Shown one piece after another: positions 12,423 to 24,380 of a stretch of 64,000 nucleotides of DNA. Position numbers and translations under genes: made by a program. The notes under the pieces are model-generated. The model worked only from the letters and a program-made list of their open reading frames with translations, was not told where the DNA came from and made no database searches. The stretch is from Sipunculus nudus (Eukaryota; Annelida; Sipuncula; Golfingiida; Sipunculidae), in the NCBI GenBank assembly GCA_026874595.1, contig CM049318.1:1852741-1916740 (forward strand), given 5' to 3'. Within the stretch, counting starts at the first letter, position 1. Each line of letters opens with the position of its first letter.

Positions 12423-12613
12423 ATGGTTAGGTTCATAGCTGCGTTATTTATTTATTGCACCTTGATTCAACAAATATACTGCGAAGCTACAACTAGAAAA
12501 CACGTTGCCAGGGAGATGACAACACCAGTACCAGGAGTCGCACTGACAGAACCAAAAACGACCATCGTCGTTCAGAAAGGACCAAACAGCAATGTCAGAT
12601 TGCCCCCGAACAG
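12423..12613 (+). CDS. VWA-TSP1 secreted protein copy 1, exon 1 (signal peptide)
   Basis: This is the first coding exon of a secreted extracellular protein. The start chosen is the ATG in ACCACAAGATGG, because copy 2 starts in the same context; an upstream in-frame ATG at 12396 is less likely. Residues 1 to about 20 (MVRFIAALFIYCTLIQQIYC) form a signal peptide. A Thr/Pro-rich linker follows. The exon ends with CAG before GTTGGT in phase 2. The whole gene then reads exon 14494-14527, exon 17211-17232, VWA exons 18485-18730 and 19152-19484, and TSP1 exons 19826-19933, 20436-20543 and 21283-21390. All phases agree. The 3' terminal exon is not identified. Family resemblance is to coadhesin/matrilin-like VWA-TSP1 proteins of invertebrate extracellular matrix, byssus or mucus; the actual role is unknown. 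Confidence 0.75.
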
Positions 12614-14493
12614 GTTGGTCTTTTATTCATTGAGTAATCCTGGATAAGTTATTGTGTTAAATTTTTAGGCAAAATTAACTACTATCGAAGCCAACGCTTT
12701 TCTGAATATGTGAACTATTTAAGGAAAATATTAAGCATTTTCATTAAAGTTAAATATAAAAAGATAACTTTGTGTTTTATAACATATAAGTAATGTTGAA
12801 ATATTGATAGTGATATTTGTAGTAATACATGTACCGTCTTCTCATTAGTGTCCTTTCTTGGCTATTTATCGATTGTTTGTCAATATAAATAATGATATAA
12901 TGAAAATTATGAGATAATTTTATTTTTTCCACATCTCGTATCTTTCACATGGTTTACTGAAATGACAAATCATTAGTTTAAGAATTTATTTTTTATTAAA
13001 TTAGTAAGGAAGTTCTATGAACGGTGCAGGCTTAACCTGAAATTAGGTTAAGATTATCCCGGAGTTAAACTGATGTCGATTTCAGAACACTGGAGGAACC
13101 TTTAAATGGAGGCGTGGTAAAGTCTTTAGACCCGCCCCCCCCCCAAGTTATATTATTATTTTTATTATATTTGGGTTAGTTCATTAAACAGTTTTCAAAT
13201 AATGTAAAAATAAAACTTTTCACATGTTTGGGAAGAAACTGGATGTATACAGGGCCTAACTTGATTCTTTCTTGAACCCTGTAAATTTATTTTTAAATGT
13301 CAGCTTTGTAAAAATATCCATGGCAAGATGGAAGGTTTAATTTTGCTCAAGCAACCAGACTAGTATTGTGACGATATTGTCGAGTTAGACATAAATGATA
13401 TATTTGTTGGAGACTGATATACGAGTATAGGAAATGGGCCGTGATTGTATACTTAATCAATTGACCTAGCAAGCTACAATGTCGCTCTTAACGTGTCTCA
13501 GCTTTCTGAGTACATTTTGTGTATTATCTTATTTTTGTACCCATATCTAAATCACAACGTGTCAGATGTTGCGCTGTGAGGATATTCATCCAAACGTTGC
13601 AAAACGATACGTCATCCTCTTTTCTTTACTTGTCTGCTTGTCATTGTAAATGGGACGAGGCAATGTCCGTTTATCTGATCTGACACTGTAAATCACTGTA
13701 TATATGATAATGAATGGGAACGTCACATTGTATGTTGACAAGGGCCCGTCGGAATGACAGAGAATAATTACTTGTTAAAAATATCATTGTGTGTTGAATT
13801 TTATTGTTGCCTGTTTTGGATGGCCGTGAGGGAAATTTCGATTCATCAGTAAAACAAATGAGTAAAATTTTGGGATTTGTTTTGTTAACACAGAGAACAT
13901 TCACTGAAGATGTCAGTGGCATGACCTTATACTTAACAAATAAAGGAATTTTTTTTCGGGTGTGTTCATGTATGCAGTTTTTTTTCTGATCCGGGGAGAG
14001 AGCAGTCATAATAGACAAGGTGATTGAAGTACATTCGTTGTACTTTTGCCTGTTGTCCATGACCAGCACCGGGCGGAGAGGGTTCAGCCTTGTGATGATC
14101 ACCTTCTTGAGGGGTCTAATTGCTGACGGGGGTCCGACCGAAACGCAAACCAAGAATTTTTTGGTCGCAAGTCCTGTGCTGTGAAGCCTTTTAAAAAAGC
14201 AATCTGGACCCTGCTATTTAAGATAGGATACAAGATGGTTTATGCCGTGTCATATATTATCCATATATCTGATATAAAGATAACACGCGCATGTATGTAA
14301 TATTGTTATAATTTGTAAAAAAAAAATTATTAATTAAAACAATACTCTTTTGGAAACGACCAGAAAACACGTGAAATATAATGCTTCACTAAATAACACA
14401 CTAAAATGACGAAATGAGGACGATGTAAAGACATCTAAATGTATAATGGAATACGGGATTAATCAAAGTTAAACCGCCTATTTGTATTTGCAG
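12614..14493 (+). other. Intron 1 of copy 1
   Basis: Parts of this intron (for example around 13520-13710) resemble the matching intron of copy 2 (about 34850-35030), showing that the duplication included introns. The stretch at about 13710-14220 has no obvious match in copy 2 and may be an insertion. It carries a long minus-strand open frame (13671-14153) without a recognisable domain. Confidence 0.55.
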
Positions 14494-14527
14494 CAAGACG
14501 ACAGCACCGTCACAGGATCAAGATATT
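14494..14527 (+). CDS. Copy 1 linker exon 2 (34 nt)
   Basis: This micro-exon lies between TTTGCAG and GTAAGT. It restores phase 0 (from 2) and encodes a short Ser/Lys/Thr/Gln-rich linker. A 34-nt exon with the same splice context and similar sequence occurs in copy 2 at 35432-35465. That match is the main evidence it is real. Confidence 0.7.
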
Positions 14528-14713
14528 GTAAGTATATATATATAATTTCTATCATTTACATACATTATGCGCGGACACACATATACATACATACATACAT
14601 CATTGAGTCGTTGTGACCGAACATTATATTCAATAATAAGTAGAGTGCAAAAAAACACAAAGCATTTCATTTTATTCAGGGGAGATTATAAGAATTGTGT
14701 TATAAACGTATGG

Positions 14714-14808
14714 TAAGCTTACAGGTATGTTTATAAGCTTACAGGTATGTTTATTAGCTTACAGGTATGTTTATAAGCTTACAGGTATGTTTATAAGCTT
14801 ACAGGTAT
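14714..14808. repeat. 20-bp tandem repeat, five copies
   Basis: The unit AAGCTTACAGGTATGTTTAT is repeated about five times with few changes, within an intron. Confidence 0.95.
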
Positions 14809-17210
14809 GTATATCCTAAACAGTCATGAACATATGTCTGCCTTATTGTTGTGCATGCATTCCGCTACAATACCTTTTTGCAAGGTAAAATAATTGGTTT
14901 AATGACAAGAAATGTCTTCATGAATTTGCGTATGTATAATTTTAATTATACTTTATTGTATTTTAATTCTAGTATGTAAAGTGTATTTATTTTGATATTG
15001 GTTTTTACAATTTCTTTCTGTATTGCATGCCGCATGATTGCGTTATCTCTTTGTCATTCTCAAACTGGATCACTGGACAGTCAGTTGGCATTTCATTGAA
15101 GACAAAGTATATCAATCAATCCATCATACATACATCATTCATCTGTCCACTATTATCTACAGTCTGGGCTGGGGATAATATAATTCAGAATTCAGGCTTG
15201 GGCCTATAATGGTTAATGTTGACTGTATACTAATATGCGCTATGATAGGCTCGCTCAAGAAGTAGTTACCACGTTTAGATCTAGGGGGTCGGCACAATCT
15301 GTATATAAGAATGAAGTAAGCATAGGTGATGAATAGACCACAAAGCCTTTAAATAAAACTCTGATTCAGTCTGACAAGAATAAAGCTGGTAATATTGATT
15401 TTCTATATTTTCTAAATATTTCTTAATGGTGCTCTGTATCAAAGAGAATCCGGTTAAATTACTTGTTACATTACAGTGAAATGTACAAGAAAATCAGATG
15501 TAGATATAAATCAACACACACATGTATTACACACACACACACACACACACATATATAGGTGTGTCAGTAAACTTAAGACTCACTTATCTACATATAGTCA
15601 TGACCACCAAAAACAACGCTTAATAAAGTTGATATATACTTTTCCTTTATTAATGATTGTTGATTAATTTATATATATCATACACTAATATGAACATGAG
15701 AGTGGTCGAATTTCAGTGTAACTAAGGTATATCAAAAGGTATTATAGATAGGAAGGTAAGTATATAAAAACAAAGGGCCTATCTAAAATTAAACATTTTA
15801 CAGCATATCAAGATGACGTTATAAATTGTCTAAAAAACATGTAAATGCAGATCTAAGGTTATTCCTCTGTTTATACATTGTGCCATTTCTTCTTGCGAAT
15901 AACCTCTTTATAACAGACGTGCTATTGTATGATTGTTTAAACAAAACATGCCTGCATGTACCACATAACCTGATAACCAAAAAAGAATCCATTGATGAAA
16001 CTAGACACAGAAGGATAATTGTAGTGAGCTGTCGGAAGCTACTGAAGTGGAAAGAGTTAACGACATTGACACCCGCCCTTTTGATTTAAGATCAAAGGCT
16101 TTCTGCTGGTTCTAAGTGGTATGTCTTTAGGAACTTGGGGATGGTTTTATTCAATGCGTCTCTGACGGATTTACGTATTGTATTCCGCTCTCACTGCACA
16201 GGTTAATTGAGCCCAGTTATCCACCGTCGCATATTAAGGCCAAGACTGTATACACTGTCTCATTGAATACACCATTATCACTCACCGGCCGAGGAGGGAA
16301 TACCAATAAACTTGCATTGTCATTATTGGGATTTCTCTGGTTAAATAATCACAGTTAGCAGTCTTGAATCACAATATTGACCTTTGATTCTGCGCAGTAG
16401 GTTGGCACAAGCAGCCGTGGCCCTAGCTGTCAGCCAAATTTAAATGGCTACCACTATGAGAAATCACGACTGTCAATTAGGGCGTAACGTAACTTCTCTT
16501 CATTTACGTTTTTATGATTTACTATTATCCTATCTACCATGGCCGTTTTCTTGAACAACTTTATACGTCCCAAACATCGCTCTGTTAGCAATAGGTATAT
16601 CTCTGCAGAAAATGTCATTCCCAGTTCAGTTGTCCGCCTGAAAGAATGTATATGTCATGCCTCTCGTTATAGTAACACATTTTTTATTATTGTTTCAATT
16701 ATTCATTCTATTCAGAACCAATGCTAACTTAAATCCATATTGATGCTTATCTTGTTGTAACTAGCGAAAATAATCAGTGTAATTTCTGGACAATGAAATA
16801 TATATATGTATGTATCCTTATGAGTGATACGCTTATTTATTTTTGAAAGTATGTTTCCTTCAGGGGTGTCAATCTTCTTTTGGGATAATTAGGACATTTT
16901 AGAAATTGTGTCCCATATTGATCTTGAAAGAACTCTCCAGTGATAAAGGGTGAAATTTTCTACTGCTTTTACGAATTTTCGGACAAATTCAAATGGCTTT
17001 CAAGAGAATATTTTAGGGTATTTCGGTATCAGAGACCTTGGGCTTATATCAAACCGATAAAGCAGTAATATCTAAACAAAAATCTTAATTTCTACCAAAC
17101 CGTTAGAAAAAACTCGTGGTTCCAACCAACTTTGCATGTGCCTACAGTAAACATTTCGAGACTCTTATCTTGTATATAAAACGATTTAAAATTTTCAACT
17201 TTTTTTTCAG
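14809..17210 (+). other. Intron 2 of copy 1
   Basis: AT-rich intronic sequence with a short (CA)n run near 15530. The short open frames here have no recognisable domain. Nothing else is supported. Confidence 0.55.
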
Positions 17211-17232
17211 GTGTTTACACAAGAGAATGGTG
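17211..17232 (+). CDS. Copy 1 linker exon 3 (22 nt)
   Basis: A 22-nt micro-exon follows a strong pyrimidine tract (TTTTTTTTCAG) and precedes GTAAGT. It shifts phase from 0 to 1, as the VWA exon needs. Copy 2 has a 22-nt exon with the same splice signals at 44899-44920. Confidence 0.7.
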
Positions 17233-18177
17233 GTAAGTATATCCCTTTCTAACCAAGAATAGTTTGGTTCTCATATATAGTTTGATTTCCTATTCACACT
17301 CACACACGCGACAAACTTGTTTTATGCTCCGGTTCTTACGATATACAACCAAGCACCATTGACAAAAGGATGGCCGTAAATATAGTACACTTAAATTGGT
17401 TTGAATAGGGTTTACGGTGAGTCGTTAAGTTTACACGTAATGAATGTGTTATACGAAAAACTGCATTTCCAATGTCCATCCGTCCTAACTAAATGTTATC
17501 ACTGTACCACAATTACAAAAAAAATGTTCAGACCAAAGTTTAATTCGCATAATTTTCTGTGCGTCGCACGATTTTGATGATATTCAAATAACACGTGCTT
17601 GATGCGACAAGTAAATCGCCAATCATGCCGTGAGATTTAACTATATTCTGATTGGTAACGTTATCGTTTGGTACATGTTATCATAAAGTATAAAAATATC
17701 TCTTAAGTTTGGTCAAGTTTATTTCAAGTGACACTGTGCTGGTAAGCCAAAAGGCGATTTCAAAACATGAAGAAAACATATGTTTACTAATCAATCTCCA
17801 CATTGCAGTGTTTGACAAACCACGCAAATTATGCTATCCTAAAATTTCGATAGACCCTCTGGCGCCATAAGGAAAAATATATGTTATTCCATCCATTTTA
17901 AAAAACCTTTGCCCGATCGGGATTTAAATAGAAAATATTACCTGAATAATTTATTAACAAACGCATTGTGACCCCAATATTACGCAGTCTGCGCCCTATA
18001 CTTAGGTATTATATTATGCAGATACGGTAATTTACAGAGCTAGGATAGATATGTTTGGGATAGCCAAGGATCAAAAGCATACTTTCATATGAGATTAGTT
18101 TAATTAATTCCATCGTGAAATTTGATGGATATTTGGTATGTGGTCTGAATTTTGCAAGGTCTTAAGTATCAACAGTA

Positions 18178-18178
<1 letters not shown>

Positions 18179-18247
<69 letters not shown>
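18179..18247. repeat. (TA)n microsatellite
   Basis: About 68 bases of pure TA dinucleotide in the intron before the VWA exon. Confidence 0.97.
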
Positions 18248-18484
18248 TAGTCTCTTTTTACAATACAAAAGAAAATCTTATCTTCAAAAGTTTGTGAAAA
18301 TTGGATAATATTAAGAAAAGACTGTCATAAACCGTTTATCATAGCATGTTAGTCAAAAGCCCTCTGCAGGCAGGCCACCGTGCTGGACTAGCTGACCCCT
18401 TTAACATACTCCTGAAAACTGGCGTGCGCTGCTAATATGGATAGCTGAACGAAAAGATGAGATAAGCCCACCTATGATTCGCAG

Positions 18485-18730
18485 GGTGCAGGCTGACAGA
18501 TATTGCATTGGTCGTCGATTCCTCTGGCTCAATACTGGATAAAGGTGAGGACAATTGGAACATCACCAGACAATTCCTGAGGACCCTCATAGACGTGCTG
18601 CCTGTCGGCCTGAACGAGACCAGAGTAGGACTGGTGAAGTACGCCACTGACGCCAGAGTCTGGTTCAACTTGCTCAGCTATGACTCAAAAGTTGATCTGG
18701 ATTATTTTCTGAGTGGTCTGCGATACGGTG
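18485..18730 (+). CDS. Copy 1 VWA domain, first half
   Basis: This 246-nt phase 1-1 exon encodes the N-terminal half of a von Willebrand factor A domain. The first beta strand and metal-binding MIDAS motif are visible as ALVVDSSGSI, with Asp and two Ser in DxSxS spacing. The LPVGLNETRVGLVKYATDA segment is the typical second strand region. Two possible N-glycosylation sites (NIT, NET) are present. It is bounded by GCAG and GTGAGT. Homologous exons lie at 45658-45903 (copy 2) and 58216-58462 (copy 3, broken). Confidence 0.88.
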
Positions 18731-19151
18731 GTGAGTTAATAGTCGTCAAACATCACATATATGAACATATATTACCTGCTTCGTAATACAACACTTATGA
18801 TATTATAAAAGCATCTGCCAACATATATCTTTCCTTTAATTGTATGTTTATATCTTGTAATGTTACCTGCTTCGTAATACAAGCACTTATGACATTGTAA
18901 AAGCATCTATAAATCATATATCGTCACTTAATTATATTTTTATATCTGTTTTCTGTCACCTGGTTATTTAAAATTAAAAAAAAAAATACTTATTGCACAA
19001 CCATGAAGCCCCATTCTCCAAAGTGCAATCAATGTACAGTATAATTATCGTTACAGAATGATATATTATGTTATACGAATGAGAAGTTTATCTGACTTTT
19101 CGCGATTTACTAAAGTGCAAGAAGCTCTCACCTCACTATTAAAGTTTTCAG

Positions 19152-19484
19152 GGGGTTGGACAAATACACAGAAAGCACTGAATCTAATGCGGACACAGGT
19201 CTTTCAAGAAGAGAATGGTGACCGCTCCGACTTCGTCAACGTGGCTGTGGTTTTGACGGACGGAGAGAGCACCATCCTCCCTCAGAACACCTTACCGGAA
19301 GCACGCAGGGCTAAAGCGGAAGGCGTTCAGATCTTCGTCGTCGGGGTCACCAAGCAGGTCAACAAAACAGAGGCCAAGGCGATCGCTTCCAGAGATGAGT
19401 GGGTTTACTATGTTGAGGACTTCGATGACTTGGCGGATCTTGCAGTCAGGCTGCGCTTCGATATATGTCGAATTACAAATGAAA
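19152..19484 (+). CDS. Copy 1 VWA domain, second half
   Basis: This 333-nt phase 1-1 exon begins with GGWTNTQKAL, which supplies the MIDAS threonine. It continues with VVLTDGES, which supplies the MIDAS aspartate, and IFVVGVT, a late core beta strand. With the preceding exon it makes a complete VWA domain of about 190 residues with all metal-coordinating positions intact. The donor is GTTAGT. The first ~83 codons are nearly identical to copy 2; the last ~28 are strongly diverged. Confidence 0.88.
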
Positions 19485-19825
19485 GTTAGTCTGTTACCAC
19501 GATGAAAATAATTTGAATCATGTCAAGTACACGAAACCTCCCTTCTACCCACAGACCTTTTTTAAGAGTACTTTATGTACTCCTTATTATGCCATTTACA
19601 TTGTCAGGAAAGGACAATGTGTTCGAACGTGTAACACCGTGGTAAGTTTTCATAAGTAACGTATTAGCGAAAACCCAAATTTAGTTTAAGGAATATATTA
19701 TTTTGCTTTCCTCCTTACATTAAATGTAGAAATTTATTACGAAAGTGATGCCTCTACATCATATGCCTTTGTCATTTCCCGCCCTATGTATGACATATTT
19801 TTACTATCACCTTTCGTTTAAACAG

Positions 19826-19933
19826 TGTGGACTGAGTGGGGACCGTGTACCGCTAGCTGTGGCGGAGGAAGAAGAGCCCGGACCAGAGGTTCAGAACTCC
19901 AGTTTGGTGTATGTTCGTCGCAGCCATGCCCAG
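19826..19933 (+). CDS. Copy 1 TSP1 repeat 1
   Basis: This 108-nt phase 1-1 exon encodes a thrombospondin type 1 repeat: WTEWGPCTASCGGGRRARTR, then a short tail ending in two cysteines. The WxxW and CxxSCGxG signatures are clear. It lacks the usual cysteine after the RxR motif, leaving four cysteines instead of six. It is bounded by AACAG and GTATGA. Confidence 0.85.
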
Positions 19934-20039
19934 GTATGACATCCTTTAAGAAATATTATTAAGGAAGAGAACGGTAGAGTAAAGATTATTTCCTTTAGGT
20001 TTAATTACCTTCGGCTTTGTCCACTTTGATCGTATCCTT

Positions 20040-20300
20040 TTACATGTCTCTCTTTGTTATCTTTGATTTCCCAGTAATCTGATCCATATTCTTTCTCTCA
20101 ATTTCTTTACTTTCTCTCATCTTCTTACTCTTCGTGTTTAAACCTATAAATTTTGTCCTTTCTCTTCTGCTTTCCCTACATTCTTTATTTACAGTCGTGT
20201 CTTTTACTTCATGTTTCAATTCTTTTCTCTTGACTTCTAACTGCTCGCCTTATTTCTATTATTTTATCATTTATAATTATTATATAAGTTCCTTTCTTTT
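20040..20300. repeat. Pyrimidine-rich intronic tract
   Basis: A long C/T-rich stretch lies between TSP1 exons 1 and 2 of copy 1. A comparable, more expanded pyrimidine tract occupies the same place in copy 3 (about 61380-61700). Confidence 0.6.
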
Positions 20301-20435
20301 TATTATATAAACAAGGTGCGTCCTAGAGATAATAGGAAATTAGTACTTATTTATATGTGGCATGTGACATGAAACCGTTATGGTTAATTAACTGAATAAC
20401 ATAATCTATGTATACATTTGCTTCTCTGCCTTCAG

Positions 20436-20543
20436 AATGGACGGCCTGGGGTCCATGTGACGTCACTTGTGGAAGTGGAAGAAGGGCACGCACAAGAGGT
20501 ACCGAGCTTGAGTTTGGTGACTGTCTGTTGGATGAGTGTCCAG
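20436..20543 (+). CDS. Copy 1 TSP1 repeat 2
   Basis: A second 108-nt phase 1-1 exon with WTAWGPCDVTCGSGRRARTR. It is bounded by TTCAG and GTAATA. It is closer in sequence to repeat 3 than to repeat 1, suggesting exon duplication. It has four cysteines. Confidence 0.87.
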
Positions 20544-21221
20544 GTAATACTTAGAATCAGGGTTAAATTTCGGTAATTACATTGGAGAACATTAAGTTTT
20601 AGATATCAAATCTGCTGGGTTTCAAGAAAATTTTAAACTGACCTGTTTCCATCCCGTAAATAAAGATTTTGCACAAATAACAAGACAGCAGGGCTGCCCT
20701 GTCAATTGAGTGTTTATTAAGATTATGACCCTACTAAGACCCAGCGCTTGACCATCTGCGAGGGCGAAATGGCAGGAAATGAACCATCATAAATGGTTCA
20801 ACTTCAGGTTTAAAAAAATCACGGAAATCCAGCAGATTATAATTATACTTACGTCTGACACTCATTGGCCAAGGACTAATCCCTCAAAAAAGAACAAGCA
20901 TCGAAAATGATTTTGCCGACTCAGAAATTGCTATAGTTCACGATGGTCTTCGCATTCACAAGCGTTAGACATATTAAATGTATTTCATTGGCAATGTTTC
21001 AGTTTCTTTTAATGTTTTATGGGTGTTCGTTTCAAGCAAGTGGGCAATAAAGGTTAGGTTTCCCCTTATCAAACATTGCCAATAATTTAAATCTTTTATT
21101 TGCTATAAGATGATATAACATTTGATAACGTCTCAAGCACGTCAGTTTCAACGAGTCTTGTACATACAAGAAGGTATCACTTGTGAGTGGAGTTTGAATA
21201 CTATCAATCCACTTCTGAAGC

Positions 21222-21224
21222 ATG

Positions 21225-21270
<46 letters not shown>
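21222..21270. repeat. (TA)n microsatellite next to TSP1 exon 3
   Basis: TA dinucleotides end 12 bases before the acceptor of the third TSP1 exon, so repeat-length changes could affect its pyrimidine tract or branch point. Confidence 0.95.
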
Positions 21271-21272
<2 letters not shown>

Positions 21273-21282
21273 CTCCACACAG

Positions 21283-21390
21283 AATGGACAGCCTGGGGTC
21301 CCTGTGACGTCACCTGTGGAGAGGGAAGGAGGGCACGTACAAGGGACACCGAGCTTGAGTTTGGTGAATGTCTGTTGGACGACTGTCCAG
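21283..21390 (+). CDS. Copy 1 TSP1 repeat 3
   Basis: A third 108-nt phase 1-1 exon with WTAWGPCDVTCGEGRRARTR. It is bounded by CACAG and GTAAGA. It is very similar to repeat 2. No further TSP1 or mucin exon was recognised downstream, so the end of copy 1 is unresolved. Confidence 0.87.
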
Positions 21391-21699
21391 GTAAGACTTG
21401 GCATCAGGCGGATACTTTGGGTAATTACAAGGGAAAACATCAGGTCACAGGTATCAAATCTGAGGAGTATAAACTGCAATTTTTGAACTAAACATATGGT
21501 AGAGAATTAGTTTTCTTTATTTTTCTTTACAATATCGTTTTAATATTGCCTACAGCTTTGATACAAGTGGTACTATAACTATTTTATTTGTTCATACGAA
21601 AGAGCTATTTTGAACATTGGAGTCACAGTTTGATGCATTTGAATAAAGGTTAGAGTATACAATTCTTGCATTACCTTTGACTGTATTAGGTTTGTAATC

Positions 21700-21845
21700 G
21701 TGGCTGTAATCATGATTACTTTTTGAAGTAATCATAAATTAATCGTTATCGTAATCGATTACATGAACTTATTTTGGTAATCGTAATCGTAATCGTTTAC
21801 TTTCAAAGTAATCGTAATCGTAATCGATTACATATATCAAGTAAT
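21700..21845. repeat. TAATCG/GTAATCGATTAC low-complexity repeat
   Basis: The hexamer GTAATC and its complement GATTAC recur many times, with partial palindromes such as TAATCGATTA. It is probably a degenerate simple repeat or the end of a mobile element. Confidence 0.8.
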
Positions 21846-23345
21846 CACACCATGTCTGGTTTGGTCACAGATTCCAGGATTAAACCTTTCTAGTACACAA
21901 TTTATTAGAGCCTTACAGGAAAAAAACAATAGTACTGCAGATTAAAGACTGACTAACAAATTTTCCAGGGACTAATCCCCATAAAGAATAAGATTTTGCC
22001 GACTCAAAAAAAATGCTAGTTTAAATACATTCTTTTCATTCACATGCAGCAGACATGCGACTATGTCACTTAACTGACAATGTTTCGTAGAGGAATGTAT
22101 TCTGAACACTATCGATGCATTACCAAGGTTTATATCTATTTCAGATGGTCGTCGTTGAAATTTATGAACTGAGACTCGAAAATTCCTTGAGAGGAAGAAA
22201 AACACAGATCCACATCCGTAGAACTTGAGGCTGTTGAATTAGATACTTAATTTATTAAAAAATGTGGTATCATGCGGACCGTTTTATTTTATCTCCCCAA
22301 CGCAGTTCCTTTATATGATCGGCATTGGTTTAGTTTAACATACCACGGAACATCTTTATTATTTAATATCAATAATCATGAATTATCATTATCTTATGAT
22401 GGAGATTATAAAGAAATAAATATTCTTATTCTCCAAAGTTTTTGTTATTTTCTTAACAACAATCTGTGATGTCAATTTGAATAACCTTTAACCGTCGTTC
22501 CTCCACCTAAACACCCTTTCTTTGAAATTAAAAACAAATTTTAAAATATAACCTGCGCTGTATGATATGTACAATATGTGCCCTTTATCGATTTCCAAAG
22601 CTTGCTCTTGCAATTGACATGATTGATCATTTATATGTCACATCGTCCAGAAATATTCTAATGAATTAGCAGTAGAGTCCTTAATTTGAGTGAAATCAAT
22701 CCGTGGGCTTTAAATTTTGTTGCTGAGAGTGTGTAAGTCGAGCCCATATGACTGATAATAATCGAGCCTATGAAATATTCTAATGAACCGATGTGACTTA
22801 GAATAGAACCATAAATGAAATGTTCCGCCAAACAGATGTGAGAGTCAAGCAGAATTTAGTTTCGAGTTATATCGAATGTTAAATTAAGCTATATAGAGAC
22901 TTGAACAAGTGGAGTGTAGCATCCAGAAAGATTCAGAGTCAATTTGTGTCTCATGATACAGCACGCGAAAACTTAAGATGAAAAGGGGCCTGGACCTTAA
23001 TAGAAACTAAAACGGGGAAATAACCGTGTACTCTGACTGCTACTTCTCGCTTGAAATCGTTGTTGTTTGGTCTACGGATATACGTAAGAATCTACGGGTT
23101 TTAGTAACCTCTAACGCAGACACAAGGTGGTGAGTATGGAAAATACTAAAAGTTTTAGGTGGTCTCAGAGAGGTCTTGACGTGGACCGGAAACTCCGGTC
23201 TTTTTATATGACATGTTGACGTTAATCCACCAGCGTAAGCCTCTATTGAAAACATGAAATTATGAATAAGAGAATACCAGAAAGTATTTTACCTGCCGAA
23301 AACTTATCCGTATAAATCTCATGATATGTGATATATCAAATTATT

Positions 23346-23349
<4 letters not shown>

Positions 23350-23391
<42 letters not shown>
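23350..23391. repeat. (TA)n microsatellite
   Basis: About 42 bases of AT dinucleotide. Confidence 0.95.
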
Positions 23392-23394
<3 letters not shown>

Positions 23395-24326
23395 TTGCCA
23401 TGTTAAAATGTTAAAACAATAACAAAAAACCACTGAGATAAATCTTGTAAACAATGTATTGAAAACAATGTATCTAGGTCAAGGCCTAATAAATTGTCAA
23501 AACGATTAAGCCTCCCGGACAAGCCCACAGTTTTATGTTATGGAACCTAATAATAAAATATCACGTAATCGTGAGGAGCACAAATTTTTTGACGGAGATA
23601 AATAAAAATCAGATTCCGCTACACTCGGCAGCGTGAAATGTTCAGGGGAATGAATAAAGAAGTCAGTGTTTTTTGTTAACAAATAATTATAATTTATTCC
23701 TAGAACAATCCTAACATTACAATATACTGAAACAATACAATTACACAGTATAAAAATAATAAAAAATGTACAGTACCAGAGTGTCCGAATCCTAGGCTTT
23801 GATTTCTGGATACCACCAAGAGTCCTTTAATACAAATAATCCACGTAAATAGTTCAAATAAATCTTCCCAGAGAAAAGTCTGATTTAAACTCGAAAACAA
23901 TCTGTTTTAATCCAAAAAAAGAAATTCTGGTAAAAATCCCTAAGGCAAACTGAAGACAATCCATATATAAAGTCTGTATAAAATCCGTTGAAGATCTGTA
24001 AATTCTGCAATTTTCGGTAAGGTCCAAAAAAAAAAAAACACTGACGAGAGAGAGTCACACTCTTCCGTGTCCGCTGGTAATTTTCTCTCTGCCGGCTCTA
24101 AACACAGCCCCTTTTTATAGCTTTTTCACCCGAAGCCCGGAAACTTCCATTCATGAACATTCCAAAGAACACAACAATACACACGCGTCCAGACCTGAAA
24201 TTTCTAGACTAAAACAAACACTATGTCTCTCCACTCCAGAGTTCATCAAGTGCGTTCCAATAGAAACGCACAGGGCTAGCGCCTAACACGAATCAGAATG
24301 CCCGCGCATTATTAACAGATACATGA

Positions 24327-24330
<4 letters not shown>

Positions 24331-24378
<48 letters not shown>
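24331..24378. repeat. (TA)n microsatellite
   Basis: About 48 bases of AT dinucleotide. Confidence 0.95.

Positions 24379-24380
<2 letters not shown>

Noticed and set aside
13671-14153. 160-codon minus-strand open frame
   Set aside because: It lies in an intron of copy 1. It has no domain, signal peptide or splice logic I recognise, and lies partly in a segment that may be a mobile-element insertion.
18485-21390. VWA plus TSP1 order as in apicomplexan TRAP adhesins (contaminant or transfer)
   Set aside because: Exon phases, introns shared between copies and the mucin partners are animal-like. The same domain pair is common in invertebrate extracellular proteins.
23690-24300. Possible LTR-like region with A-rich words
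   Set aside because: No terminal repeat pair, primer-binding site or coding remnant was recognised.
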